Assembly (NCBI GenBank): GCA_019247695.1 | Contig: JAFBAP010000008.1 | Location: forward strand, 1 to 44,037 | From: Verrucomicrobiota bacterium | GTDB lineage: Bacteria > Verrucomicrobiota > Verrucomicrobiia > Chthoniobacterales > JAFAMB01 | Direction of reading: 5' to 3' | Length of the DNA stretch: 44,037 nucleotides | In this document: in pieces, positions 1 to 7,449 of the stretch | How the letters are laid out: every line of letters starts with the position of its first letter | How positions within the stretch are numbered: the stretch's first letter is position 1 | Position numbers and translations under genes: made by a program | The notes under the pieces: generated by a model | Told to the model about the DNA's origin: nothing | The model's database searches: none | What the model saw: the letters and a program-made list of their open reading frames with translations, nothing else

Positions 1-1
1 C

Positions 2-292
2 AGCTTTGAAGGGCTGCTGCCGGCGGCCACCCGGGCCAAGGCGCTGCGGGCGCGGGGGCAGTTTGAACGCTTGTACCTGGTGGTCGATCAGCAGCAGCGC
101 TGGCAAAGCGCGCTGTTGCCGGTGCCGGCCTCGGTGCTGCTGGACCCGTTGCTGGTGGGCGAAAAGCGGGAGGGCTTCCGCAGCCGCTATTACCTCATTG
201 ACCAGTTTGACCTGACGCACGCCGAGGACTACCTGGCCAGCGAATTCCTCTGCGAACCGGCTGAACCCCGGCCCGCTGAAGATCGAAGTTAG
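2..292 (+). CDS. C-terminal fragment of an unrecognised protein (5' end outside window)
   Basis: An open frame enters from the left edge and ends at a TAG at 290-292, giving about 96 residues of C-terminus. The fragment reads like a compact alpha/beta protein with the stretches LYLVVDQQQRW, LLPVPASVLLDPLL and YYLIDQFDLTHAEDYLA. I see no signal peptide, membrane segment or catalytic motif, and I cannot name a family. It converges with the channel gene on the other strand (128 bp between stops). The smooth GC-rich codon use supports real coding, but the start and most of the gene lie outside the window. Confidence 0.55.
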   Translation, partial: SFEGLLPAATRAKALRARGQFERLYLVVDQQQRWQSALLPVPASVLLDPLLVGEKREGFRSRYYLIDQFDLTHAEDYLASEFLCEPAEPRPAEDRS

Positions 293-420
293 TCTTGCGG
301 GCGAGTCGCGGCCCGGATTCGCACAGTAAAACTCTATTGTGAACTGACCCGGTCGCGTTGAACCACCGGTCCGGTGCGGGTGCATGCCCCCCACGCGCCG
401 GCTTCCGGTTCGTGTCCGTG

Positions 421-1563
421 TTACTCGGCCGCGGTCCGGAGGTCGCTGTCCCCGGTCACCTCATCCCAATCGTACCCCAGGAATAGGGCGAATCCGGCCA
501 ACTCCAACTCCCAGCCGTGACGACGACGGCGGTATTCGCGCCAGCCCGCCTCCGGATCGGAAGGAAGGCGAACACCCGCACCTTTTAACCGGCGCAAGGT
601 ATCCTCGTAACGGTGACGCCAGCGCGCGGGCTCCTCGGTCGTGGGCACGCTCTCGCGGCCGGGTTCATCCTCTGCGATGGCCGTACCCCGGCCCACCCCG
701 ACGGCGACGGCGAGTTCAGAGAGCACATGGCGGCCGGTTTCCTCCAGGGTTCGCAGCTCAGGATGACGGCAAAGATCTTCGTAAGCCTGGCTGTCCAGGC
801 AGGCCCGTGTGACTGCGCAACCCTCGAGCACGAGAAAGAGCATTCGAGGCAAACTTTTGTGCACCTGCGTGGGATGGAAGTAGTGGATAAGCGGGTGCTC
901 GATGTGGCTTTCCAATAACCCTTGAAGGTCCCGGGCGGCGCTCGCAAAGAGCGATTCAAGCCCGACAAAGCGGCCGTTTACAAAATGGTGCACGAGCAGG
1001 CCGGCGACATCGGCGCCTTGGCGAGCCTGGTGATAGAAGGAAAGGGCCACCGCGCGTTTGCGTTCCAGGGCTACAGTGAGGGAGACGAGGTAGGTAACGC
1101 CCAGGGAAATAAAGGCAAAGCCGGTAAGCGCCTCACTCAGGGACAGCAGGCGCATCGCCGTCGAGCGCGGGGCGATGTCGCCGTACCCCAAGGTTGTAAA
1201 GGTGATCCCGCTGAAGTAAACGGCTTCAATCTCGCGCGAGCTTTCCGCCTTTGCACTGACGATGAAGCTCGCCGGCATGTGCGGCAGGTAAAGGAACGCA
1301 TAGCCGATGATCAGCAAGACCACCAAGCCGGTAACGAGGCCGGGTAACAGCAACGGACCTACGCCGTTAAGCAGGCGATGACGGCCGGCCCGCGAGCGGC
1401 GGAACGCCACGGCGCGCGCCAAACGCCAAATCGTGCGGGTAAGCGCTTCGCTTACAGGGCCCGAGCGGCCGCGTGCATGGAGGATGGTGCCGTAGATATC
1501 AACGGCCACCAACCCAAGCAGGCCGAAGCCGAAGGCGGTAGTGATCTGAGCAGCAACGTCCAT
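421..1563 (-). CDS. Two-TM potassium channel family protein with a long C-terminal domain
   Basis: The 380-aa protein is predicted to be an inner-membrane K+-selective channel of the Ion_trans_2 type. The selectivity-filter signature TTLGYGD lies at residues 123-129, between a hydrophobic helix at about 71-93 and a second one at about 135-165. An extra hydrophobic N-terminal helix (about 8-28) precedes them. The remaining ~210 residues are cytosolic and carry no recognisable RCK/TrkA-N Rossmann motif (no GxGxxG), so gating is not by the usual NAD-binding domain. The ATG at 1563 is followed by a hydrophobic start, as expected for a membrane protein. The gene stands alone, divergent from the next gene by about 250 bp. 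The channel pore is secure; the ion and the ligand are inferred. Confidence 0.85.
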   Translation of the reverse strand: MDVAAQITTAFGFGLLGLVAVDIYGTILHARGRSGPVSEALTRTIWRLARAVAFRRSRAGRHRLLNGVGPLLLPGLVTGLVVLLIIGYAFLYLPHMPASFIVSAKAESSREIEAVYFSGITFTTLGYGDIAPRSTAMRLLSLSEALTGFAFISLGVTYLVSLTVALERKRAVALSFYHQARQGADVAGLLVHHFVNGRFVGLESLFASAARDLQGLLESHIEHPLIHYFHPTQVHKSLPRMLFLVLEGCAVTRACLDSQAYEDLCRHPELRTLEETGRHVLSELAVAVGVGRGTAIAEDEPGRESVPTTEEPARWRHRYEDTLRRLKGAGVRLPSDPEAGWREYRRRRHGWELELAGFALFLGYDWDEVTGDSDLRTAAE

Positions 1564-1751
1564 TCCCTTTCACTGTACCTTACCGGAAACCCGGCGGCGG
1601 GGGTGCAAAAACACTTCCAGCCGCCCGGATGGCCCGACATTTCAGTTCTCCCGCAGGCGTAAAATCAGGTCAGGGCGACGCCGGCATGCGGATTTTCAAC
1701 GGCGCGCCGTGCACCCCCCTGACCGGATGGGAGTAACGGGTTGCACGCCAT

Positions 1752-1779
1752 TTGGAAACCCTTTTCTTTTAAGTACATA
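1752..1779 (+). promoter_or_regulatory. Candidate sigma-70-like promoter for the 1815 gene
   Basis: TTGGAA at 1752-1757 and TACATA at 1774-1779 are separated by 16 bp, in an unusually AT-rich patch of a GC-rich spacer. The start codon lies 35 bp downstream, preceded by GGAGTGA as ribosome-binding site. This is pattern-based only. Confidence 0.4.
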
Positions 1780-1814
1780 GAAATACCGTTCGTCTTGCGA
1801 TTGGGAGTGAAGCG

Positions 1815-2606
1815 ATGCTGCACCTGAGCGAATCTGACTTACGTTTCCTGGTAGAAACGGTGGCCACCAACCGGCGCGATTACGATCACGTGGTCGACCT
1901 CGTGCGCGGGAAGGATGATCTTCTCGAGCCGATGCTTGACGATCCGAAACTCGTGGAGCGGCTGTTTCGCGAAGAGGAAACGTTTGTCCGTGTCTCTCCG
2001 CATCTGCTTTTCTCGGTCCTTCTTCGCCAGATACGAAGGGAACTGGAAAAAGAGGTATACGTCCTCGAGGTAGACTCGAGGGGGAAACGTATCCCGGTGT
2101 TTGAGGCCCCGGCTGTCGCGGCATTGCTCGCGAACCAGGCGACGCGGGATTACCTCGCCGAAATGCTTGCCGCTTTCGCGCGAACCAGCAGCGGAGTCAT
2201 CTACTGGAAAGAGCATGGCACCTGGCATAAAAGGCGATTCAGCGACATCGACATGGACGACATGATCGAACTCGCCCGCATCATTGACCCGGAAACGCGC
2301 CCGGCGCTCTACAAGCGCATCGCCGATATCGCGTTGTTTCTAAGCGGCATCTTTCCGGACCACACGACCGCGGTGACTCGCCGGAAGGGTGCGCTCTCCG
2401 CAAAACGGACGCTCGCGGATTACGAGCAGGAGGGGATGCGCTTTTACCGGGTCGCCGCCCAGGAGACGGACCAAGGTCACTGGCGACCGGTATTCGAGAC
2501 GCTCGCGGAAAAATTTTCCCTGGCCAGGCGGGCGCTCAACACATTGAGCGATCGCTATTTCAGGACGCACCGGGCCCGGTATTTTCAGTTTGGGGGCCAG
2601 AGCTAG
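1815..2606 (+). CDS. Hypothetical cytosolic protein, mainly helical
   Basis: The gene encodes 263 aa starting at ATG 1815, with a GGAGTGA Shine-Dalgarno sequence 6-7 bases upstream. The protein is rich in charged residues and predicted mainly helical, with no signal peptide or transmembrane segment. Visible landmarks are a hydrophobic patch LLFSVLLRQIRREL (about 62-75), a WKEHGTWHKRRF segment near the middle, and a C-terminal DRYFRTHRARYFQF tail. I do not recognise the family or any catalytic residues. It has its own probable promoter and is separated from the downstream glcD-like gene by about 200 bp, so it is probably monocistronic. Confidence 0.8.
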   Translation: MLHLSESDLRFLVETVATNRRDYDHVVDLVRGKDDLLEPMLDDPKLVERLFREEETFVRVSPHLLFSVLLRQIRRELEKEVYVLEVDSRGKRIPVFEAPAVAALLANQATRDYLAEMLAAFARTSSGVIYWKEHGTWHKRRFSDIDMDDMIELARIIDPETRPALYKRIADIALFLSGIFPDHTTAVTRRKGALSAKRTLADYEQEGMRFYRVAAQETDQGHWRPVFETLAEKFSLARRALNTLSDRYFRTHRARYFQFGGQS

Positions 2607-2804
2607 CCGGGCGGCATCCGATAGAGATCATGGAAATTGCCGCCAGGCTTTACCAGAAGGCCAGGAACCTGTAGTCTCTTCGCCGGGATGACGCTCCGGC
2701 GAGGCGACGCTCATGCGCCGTCTCGCCGCGCGCATCGTTTATCCGGTTCCCCACCGCCCCCGTGCGCAGCACATCTAAAGTTCAGAAACGGACGCACCCG
2801 CTCC

Positions 2805-4178
2805 ATGCAGAAAACAGCCGCCGACCTTAGCCGACTGTTCGGCTCCGAGCGCGTCCTTTGGGAACGCGAACACCTGGCGACCTACGGGTTCGACGGCACG
2901 GCAGCCTTGTCCGGTGAACCCGGATGCGTGGTGCTGCCTAAAACCACGGATGAGGTCGTCCAGGTGGTCCGTTACGCCGCCGCAAACAGGATTCCCGTCG
3001 TCACGCGCGGCTCCGGCACCGGGCTGAGCGGCGGGAGTGTGCCGGTACCTGACTGCATCGTGCTCTGTCTGGTGCAGATGGACCGCGTTCTCGAACTCGA
3101 TCGAAAGAACCTCACCATCCGGGTTGAGAGCGGGGTGATAACCCAGAAAGTCGCTGACCTGGCGGACGCCGCCGGGCTGCTTTACCCGCCCGATCCGGGT
3201 TCGATGCGGATCTCGACCATCGGGGGCAACGTGGCGGAGAATTCGGGCGGCTTGCGTGGCCTGAAGTACGGGGTCACGCGCGATTACGTGATGGGACTCG
3301 AGGTCGTGCTGGCCAGCGGCGAGGCGGTTTCTTTCGGCAACAAATGCGTCAAAGATGTTGAGGGTTACTCGATGAAAGACGTCTTCATCGGTTCGGAAGG
3401 CACCCTGGGCATCATCACCCAGGTACTTTTGCAGCTGGTGCCGAGACCGGCGGCGAAGAAGACTTTGCTGGCCACCTTTGAGCAGATGGATGCGGCGGCG
3501 GAAACGGTATCGGCCATCATTGCCGCCAAGATCATCCCTTGCACCCTGGAGTTTCTGGACCGGATCACGATCAAGTGCGTGGAAGACTATGCCCATGTGG
3601 GTCTGCCGCTGGATGCCGAAGCGATCCTGCTCATGGAAACGGACGGTCACCCCGCGGTGGTTGAGGAGGAGACGCAACAGATGGCGGCGATCGCGCGCGA
3701 GCATGGGGCCCGGGCCGTGCAGGTGGCCGCGACCGCAGAGGAAGCCGGCCAATTGGCGACCGCACGCCGGATGGCTTTTTCGGCGCTGGCGCGGTTTTCG
3801 CCTACGACGATCCTGGAAGACGCCACCGTGCCACGCAGCGAACTGGCCAACATGATCCGTTTCATCCAGCAGACGGCTGCAAAATATAACGTGCCCGTAG
3901 GCACTTTTGGCCACATGGGCGACGGCAACCTGCACCCGACCTTTTTGACGGACGAAAAGAACGTGGACGAAATGGCACGGGTGGAAAAGGCGATGCACGA
4001 GATCTTCGAGCGTGCGGTCGAACTGGGCGGCACGATCACGGGTGAGCACGGAGTCGGATTGGCGAAAAAGGCATTTCTGCCCAAGGCGATCGGGGATGCG
4101 AGCCTGGACGTGATGCGCCGGTTAAAGCGCACGCTGGACCCGGACAACATTCTGAACCCCGGAAAAATTTTCGATTGA
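2805..4178 (+). CDS. glcD: FAD-linked 2-hydroxyacid dehydrogenase, GlcD-like
   Basis: The 457-aa product is a flavin oxidoreductase of the GlcD / D-lactate dehydrogenase group, which oxidises glycolate or D-lactate and passes electrons to an Fe-S partner. The FAD_binding_4 (PCMH) domain shows TRGSGTGLSGG at residues 68-78, then the PPDPGS and GGNVAENSGG elements. The C-terminal FAD-oxidase domain carries GHMGDGNLHP (about 368) and GEHGVGLAKK (about 412), both typical of the family. ATG 2805 is chosen because it gives the usual ~460-aa length; the in-frame upstream extension is proline/arginine-rich and unlike the family. The stop overlaps the next gene (TGATG), so the two are translationally coupled. 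No glcE is present, so glycolate and D-lactate cannot be distinguished as substrate. Confidence 0.9.
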   Translation: MQKTAADLSRLFGSERVLWEREHLATYGFDGTAALSGEPGCVVLPKTTDEVVQVVRYAAANRIPVVTRGSGTGLSGGSVPVPDCIVLCLVQMDRVLELDRKNLTIRVESGVITQKVADLADAAGLLYPPDPGSMRISTIGGNVAENSGGLRGLKYGVTRDYVMGLEVVLASGEAVSFGNKCVKDVEGYSMKDVFIGSEGTLGIITQVLLQLVPRPAAKKTLLATFEQMDAAAETVSAIIAAKIIPCTLEFLDRITIKCVEDYAHVGLPLDAEAILLMETDGHPAVVEEETQQMAAIAREHGARAVQVAATAEEAGQLATARRMAFSALARFSPTTILEDATVPRSELANMIRFIQQTAAKYNVPVGTFGHMGDGNLHPTFLTDEKNVDEMARVEKAMHEIFERAVELGGTITGEHGVGLAKKAFLPKAIGDASLDVMRRLKRTLDPDNILNPGKIFD

Positions 4179-5545
4179 TGGCTGGTCCGGAAGAGTTACA
4201 CCAGGCTGCCGTCCGGATCGGCCGGGCTAACCCGGAAGGGCGGCAGGGGCAGTCGAGGTACCTGAAGCGCCTGGACTATTCGGTGCTCCAGCAATGCATC
4301 CACTGCGGCATGTGCCTCCCGACGTGCCCGACCTACGACGAAACGAAGCTGGAACGCAACAGCCCGCGGGGCCGCATCGCCCTGATGCGCCGGATCGCAG
4401 ACGGCCGGCTCGAGGTGACGCAAGCGTTTGGCCAGGAACTCTATTTTTGCCTCGGCTGCCTGACGTGTGAGACCGTATGCCCGGCCGGGGTACGGTACGG
4501 CGAGATGTTTGAGCACGCCCGTGCCGACATCGAACAGGCGGGCGTGATGCGCAACCCCCAGCGGGACGTCGTTCGTGCGTGCACCCTGAAGTGGCTCTTT
4601 ACGCATCCGCGAGCGTTGCGGGCGATCGGCCGGCTGGTGTGGCTTTACCAGGCGAGCGGCCTGGAGTCCATGGCGCGGCGTTTGAAGATCACCTCCCTTT
4701 TGCCGGGCAGGCTGCGGATGCTCGAGCCGCTGACCCCGCGGATGCAGCGGCATTTTTCCGACCAACTCATCCACCCGGTCGAAACGCCGCCGGACCGGAG
4801 GTTCCGCGTCGGTCTGCTGACCGGCTGCGTACAGGATTTGGCTTTTTCCCATGTAAACCGGGATACCGCCGACGTCTTGCTGGCGAACGGTTGCGAGGTG
4901 GTCACCCCGCGAATGCAAGCCTGCTGCGGGTCGATCCACGCGCATAACGGCGAGCTGGAAACCGCCAGGCAAATGGCCCGGCGAACCCTGGATGCGTTCG
5001 ATCTTGAAAGCCTCGACGCGATCATTACCAATGCCGCCGGCTGCGGCACCCACCTTAAGAATTACGGTCACCTTCTTCAGGGGGATCCCGGTTACGCAGA
5101 ACGCGCCGCGAAATGGCCGGCCAAACTCCGCGACATCCACGAATGGCTGGCCGAAATCGGGATCCGGACGCCGGCGGGCTCACGGCCGCAGAAGGTCACT
5201 TATCACGAGGCCTGCCATTTATGCCACGGCCAGAAGATTACCCGTCAGCCGCGCCAAGTGCTTAAAGCCATCCCCGGACTGGAACTGGTGGAACTGCCCG
5301 AATCGACCTGGTGCTGCGGAAGCGCCGGCATCTACAACATTACCCAACCGGAGATGTCGCAGAAACTGCTCGGCCGGAAAATGCAGAACATCGAAAAGAC
5401 CGGCGCGACGACGGTAGCCTCGGCTAACCCGGGCTGCTCGGTGCAGCTGCAGGCAGGCGCGCGCCAGGCGAATAAGGGGTGGCGGATTATGCATCCCATC
5501 TCGCTTCTGGCGCAGGCCTACCGCGAGGCGGGTAACGGTCGTTGA
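4178..5545 (+). CDS. glcF: Fe-S subunit of the 2-hydroxyacid dehydrogenase, GlcF-like
   Basis: The 455-aa protein is the electron-transfer partner of the GlcD-like flavoprotein. Two 4Fe-4S motifs are visible: C40-x2-C43-x2-C46-x3-C50 followed by P, and C91-x2-C94-x2-C97-x3-C101 followed by P. The C-terminal half has the two CCG cysteine-rich repeats of heterodisulfide-reductase-type subunits (MQACCGSIHAHNG and, later, HEACHLCHGQ with STWCCGSAGIYN). ATG 4178 shares one base with the glcD stop; a TTG three bases earlier is less likely. The length and motif order match GlcF. A membrane quinone is the likely acceptor, but no membrane subunit is encoded alongside. Confidence 0.9.
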   Translation: MAGPEELHQAAVRIGRANPEGRQGQSRYLKRLDYSVLQQCIHCGMCLPTCPTYDETKLERNSPRGRIALMRRIADGRLEVTQAFGQELYFCLGCLTCETVCPAGVRYGEMFEHARADIEQAGVMRNPQRDVVRACTLKWLFTHPRALRAIGRLVWLYQASGLESMARRLKITSLLPGRLRMLEPLTPRMQRHFSDQLIHPVETPPDRRFRVGLLTGCVQDLAFSHVNRDTADVLLANGCEVVTPRMQACCGSIHAHNGELETARQMARRTLDAFDLESLDAIITNAAGCGTHLKNYGHLLQGDPGYAERAAKWPAKLRDIHEWLAEIGIRTPAGSRPQKVTYHEACHLCHGQKITRQPRQVLKAIPGLELVELPESTWCCGSAGIYNITQPEMSQKLLGRKMQNIEKTGATTVASANPGCSVQLQAGARQANKGWRIMHPISLLAQAYREAGNGR

Positions 5546-5559
5546 GTTCGGGGTTCGAT

Positions 5560-5720
5560 CACACGGCGACCACGGCAGGAATCATCCGCAGAACACGCAG
5601 AAGAACGCAGAAAAGAGGAAACCTCCACAGACTACGCAGATTAAGGACCCGTGGGGCGAGGCCGCTCCAGACCCTACTCGCCTGGGGTATGGATGCGTTC
5701 TTCTGCGTATTTTGCGGATG
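5560..5720 (+). repeat. Intergenic inverted repeat with dispersed CGCAGAA-type module
   Basis: The spacer holds a CACACGGCGACCACGG motif (5560 on), then the left arm at 5583-5609 and the right arm at 5694-5720. The arms match as reverse complements at about 25 of 27 positions, around a loop of about 84 bases. The left arm plus the following CCACAGACTACGCAGATTAAG recurs almost unchanged at 43901-43973. The right arm ends only 14 bp before the next start codon. There is no open frame or transposase, so this is a non-coding element. Confidence 0.8.
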
Positions 5721-5734
5721 TGTCGCAACCTACT

Positions 5735-6124
5735 ATGTCGGATCCCAACCAACCACCTGAACGCGAACCCCTGATCCGCGCGATCGCGATGCCCGCTGAC
5801 GCCAACCCGGCAGGCGATATTTTCGGCGGCTGGCTAATGTCACAAATGGACCTTGCCGCGGCTAACGCCGCCGCCCGTCGTTCCCGGGGCCGCTCCGTCA
5901 CCGTGGCGGTAGATGGCATGGTGTTTCATGAGCCGGTCTTTGTCGGGGACGAGGTGAGCCTTTATGCGACCGTGTTGCGAGTCGGCCGGACGTCGATGAC
6001 CATTCGAGTTGAGGCTTGGCGGCGGCGACTGGTTGCCGAGACTCAGCACAAGGTGACGGAAGCCACCTTCACCTTTGTGGCCATCGATGAAAATCGAAAA
6101 CCGCGGCCGGTACCGCCCGCGTAG
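5735..6124 (+). CDS. Acyl-CoA thioesterase, YciA-like hotdog protein
   Basis: The 129-aa single-hotdog-domain protein is predicted to hydrolyse acyl-CoA thioesters in the cytosol. The diagnostic stretch NPAGDIFGGWLMSQMD at residues 24-39 holds the conserved Asn/Asp and the hotdog helix; TVAVDGMVFHEPVFVGDEV follows, as in the acyl-CoA thioester hydrolase (YciA/BFIT-like) family. ATG 5735 gives MSDPNQPP, close to the family length. Upstream in-frame codons run through the intergenic repeat and are rejected as start. No clear Shine-Dalgarno sequence is seen because the repeat lies directly upstream. Substrate chain length cannot be read from the sequence. Confidence 0.88.
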   Translation: MSDPNQPPEREPLIRAIAMPADANPAGDIFGGWLMSQMDLAAANAAARRSRGRSVTVAVDGMVFHEPVFVGDEVSLYATVLRVGRTSMTIRVEAWRRRLVAETQHKVTEATFTFVAIDENRKPRPVPPA

Positions 6125-6217
6125 AAGTTATGGTCCGAGCGAACAATGCCGGCTGGGCCAGGCGGCTCGGCTTGCATGCAATCCTTTTTTCACCGTGTTT
6201 GCCCCCGAGAAAATTTT

Positions 6218-6523
6218 ATGAGCGTGAACGATGACCAACCGCTGCCTGTTCGGTATCCGGTGACGCAGGAAGACGCCACACGTCTTCACGAAAAGCAAGT
6301 GAAGTTCGAGGGGGTCCCCGCCGATTCCGGGCCGCAGGCAGGAACCTCCGTGTCCGGGGAAGGAACCCTGATGGTTTACAGTGACGGCCGGGAAGGCTGG
6401 GCGGAAATTCATTCCGACGCGCACCTGGGCCCCATCCCGGTCGGCCGGCAGATCATCGCCCTGGCCGAGGAAACGTTCCGGCGAATCGAGGAAACGCCCG
6501 AGGGATTGTTTTTACGAGGTTGA
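6218..6523 (+). CDS. Small hypothetical protein
   Basis: ATG 6218 opens a 101-aa frame beginning MSVNDDQPLPVRYPVT, ending 30 bp before the aldo/keto reductase on the same strand. The protein is acidic, soluble, without cysteines or membrane segments, and contains LMVYSDGREGWAEIHSD and GRQIIALAEETFRRIEE. No family is recognised. The AT-rich GAGAAAATTTT upstream is a weak ribosome-binding site at best. Codon use matches the neighbours, and it is probably cotranscribed with 6554. Confidence 0.65.
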   Translation: MSVNDDQPLPVRYPVTQEDATRLHEKQVKFEGVPADSGPQAGTSVSGEGTLMVYSDGREGWAEIHSDAHLGPIPVGRQIIALAEETFRRIEETPEGLFLRG

Positions 6524-6553
6524 ACGCGACCGCGAAAGAGGGAAGCTCCCGTT

Positions 6554-7426
6554 ATGACGGTTCCCCATGACTTTTCGTTTCCGGATGGCGCCACGGTACG
6601 GCGGCTCGGTTATGGCGCGATGCGCCTGACGGGTCAGCCGAGCAACTTCGGCCCGTATGCAGATTGGGAGCAAGGCAAGCGCCTGTTGCAGCGTGTGCTC
6701 GAACTCGGGGTCAACTTCATCGACACGGCGAGGGCGTATGGGCCGGGATGGAACGAGAAGCTGATCAGCGAGGCTTTGCATCCGTACCCGAAAGGTTTGT
6801 TCATCGCGACGAAGGGCGGTGTGGTGAAGAAATCGGTAACCGAACGGCACCTGGACGGTAGTCCGGCCGGCTTGCGCCGTGACTGTGAAGAAAGCCTCAA
6901 GAACTTGCGGGTGGATTGCATCGACTTGTACCAGTTGCATTGGGTGGATCCCCAGGTGCCTCTGGCCGAGTCGGTGCAGGGGTTGATTCAGCTCCGGGAC
7001 CAGGGCAAGATCCGGCGCCTCGGTTTGTCCAATGTCACCCTGGACCAGGTCAAGAAAATCGTCGCACTGACTCCGGTCGCGTCCGTCCAGAACCGGTTCA
7101 GCGTGGCGGAACGTGGAAGTGATCCGATCGTGGATTTTTGCGCTCAGGAAGGCATCGCCTTTTTGCCGTATGGCCCGCTGGGTGCGGACCCGATGCAGCC
7201 AGGCGCGCCCCTCGCAGCAGGTGAAGGCGCCCTTGGCGACGTCGCGGGTGAACTTAAAGCCACCCCGACGCAGGTGGCCCTTGCCTGGCTGCTTCATCGG
7301 GCGCCTAACGTTATTCCCATCGCCGGGACCCGATCCGAGCTGCACCTGCAGGAAAACGTCCGGTCGCAGGAATTAACTCTGTCTCCCGAACAATTGGAGC
7401 GGCTGTCAGGTTTGGCGCGGGGCTGA
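6554..7426 (+). CDS. Aldo/keto reductase
   Basis: The 290-aa TIM-barrel oxidoreductase is predicted to reduce aldehydes or ketones with NADPH. The catalytic tetrad is visible: D56 in NFIDTARAYG, Y62, K87 in IATKGG and H129 in LYQLHWVD. The C-terminal cofactor-binding region reads IPIAGTRSELHLQENV, matching the AKR family signature. The start ATG 6554 leads to MTVPHDFSF. The gene converges on the histidine-kinase gene with only 23 bp between stops. A GC-rich hairpin at 7418-7437 covers the stop codon and could help both transcripts end. The physiological substrate is unknown. Confidence 0.92.
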   Translation: MTVPHDFSFPDGATVRRLGYGAMRLTGQPSNFGPYADWEQGKRLLQRVLELGVNFIDTARAYGPGWNEKLISEALHPYPKGLFIATKGGVVKKSVTERHLDGSPAGLRRDCEESLKNLRVDCIDLYQLHWVDPQVPLAESVQGLIQLRDQGKIRRLGLSNVTLDQVKKIVALTPVASVQNRFSVAERGSDPIVDFCAQEGIAFLPYGPLGADPMQPGAPLAAGEGALGDVAGELKATPTQVALAWLLHRAPNVIPIAGTRSELHLQENVRSQELTLSPEQLERLSGLARG

Positions 7427-7449
7427 CCCCTGCCCCGGCCCAGACGATC

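Noticed and set aside
2637-2804. In-frame N-terminal extension of the GlcD-like protein
   Set aside because: Arg/Pro-rich, unlike the family; ATG 2805 gives the normal length.
2775-4049. 424-codon minus-strand frame opposite glcD
   Set aside because: High-GC antisense shadow; His/Arg/Gln-rich without a recognisable motif.
5542-5734. Short open frame across the 5.6-kb repeat and extended start for the thioesterase
   Set aside because: Composed of repeat sequence; the homology begins at ATG 5735.
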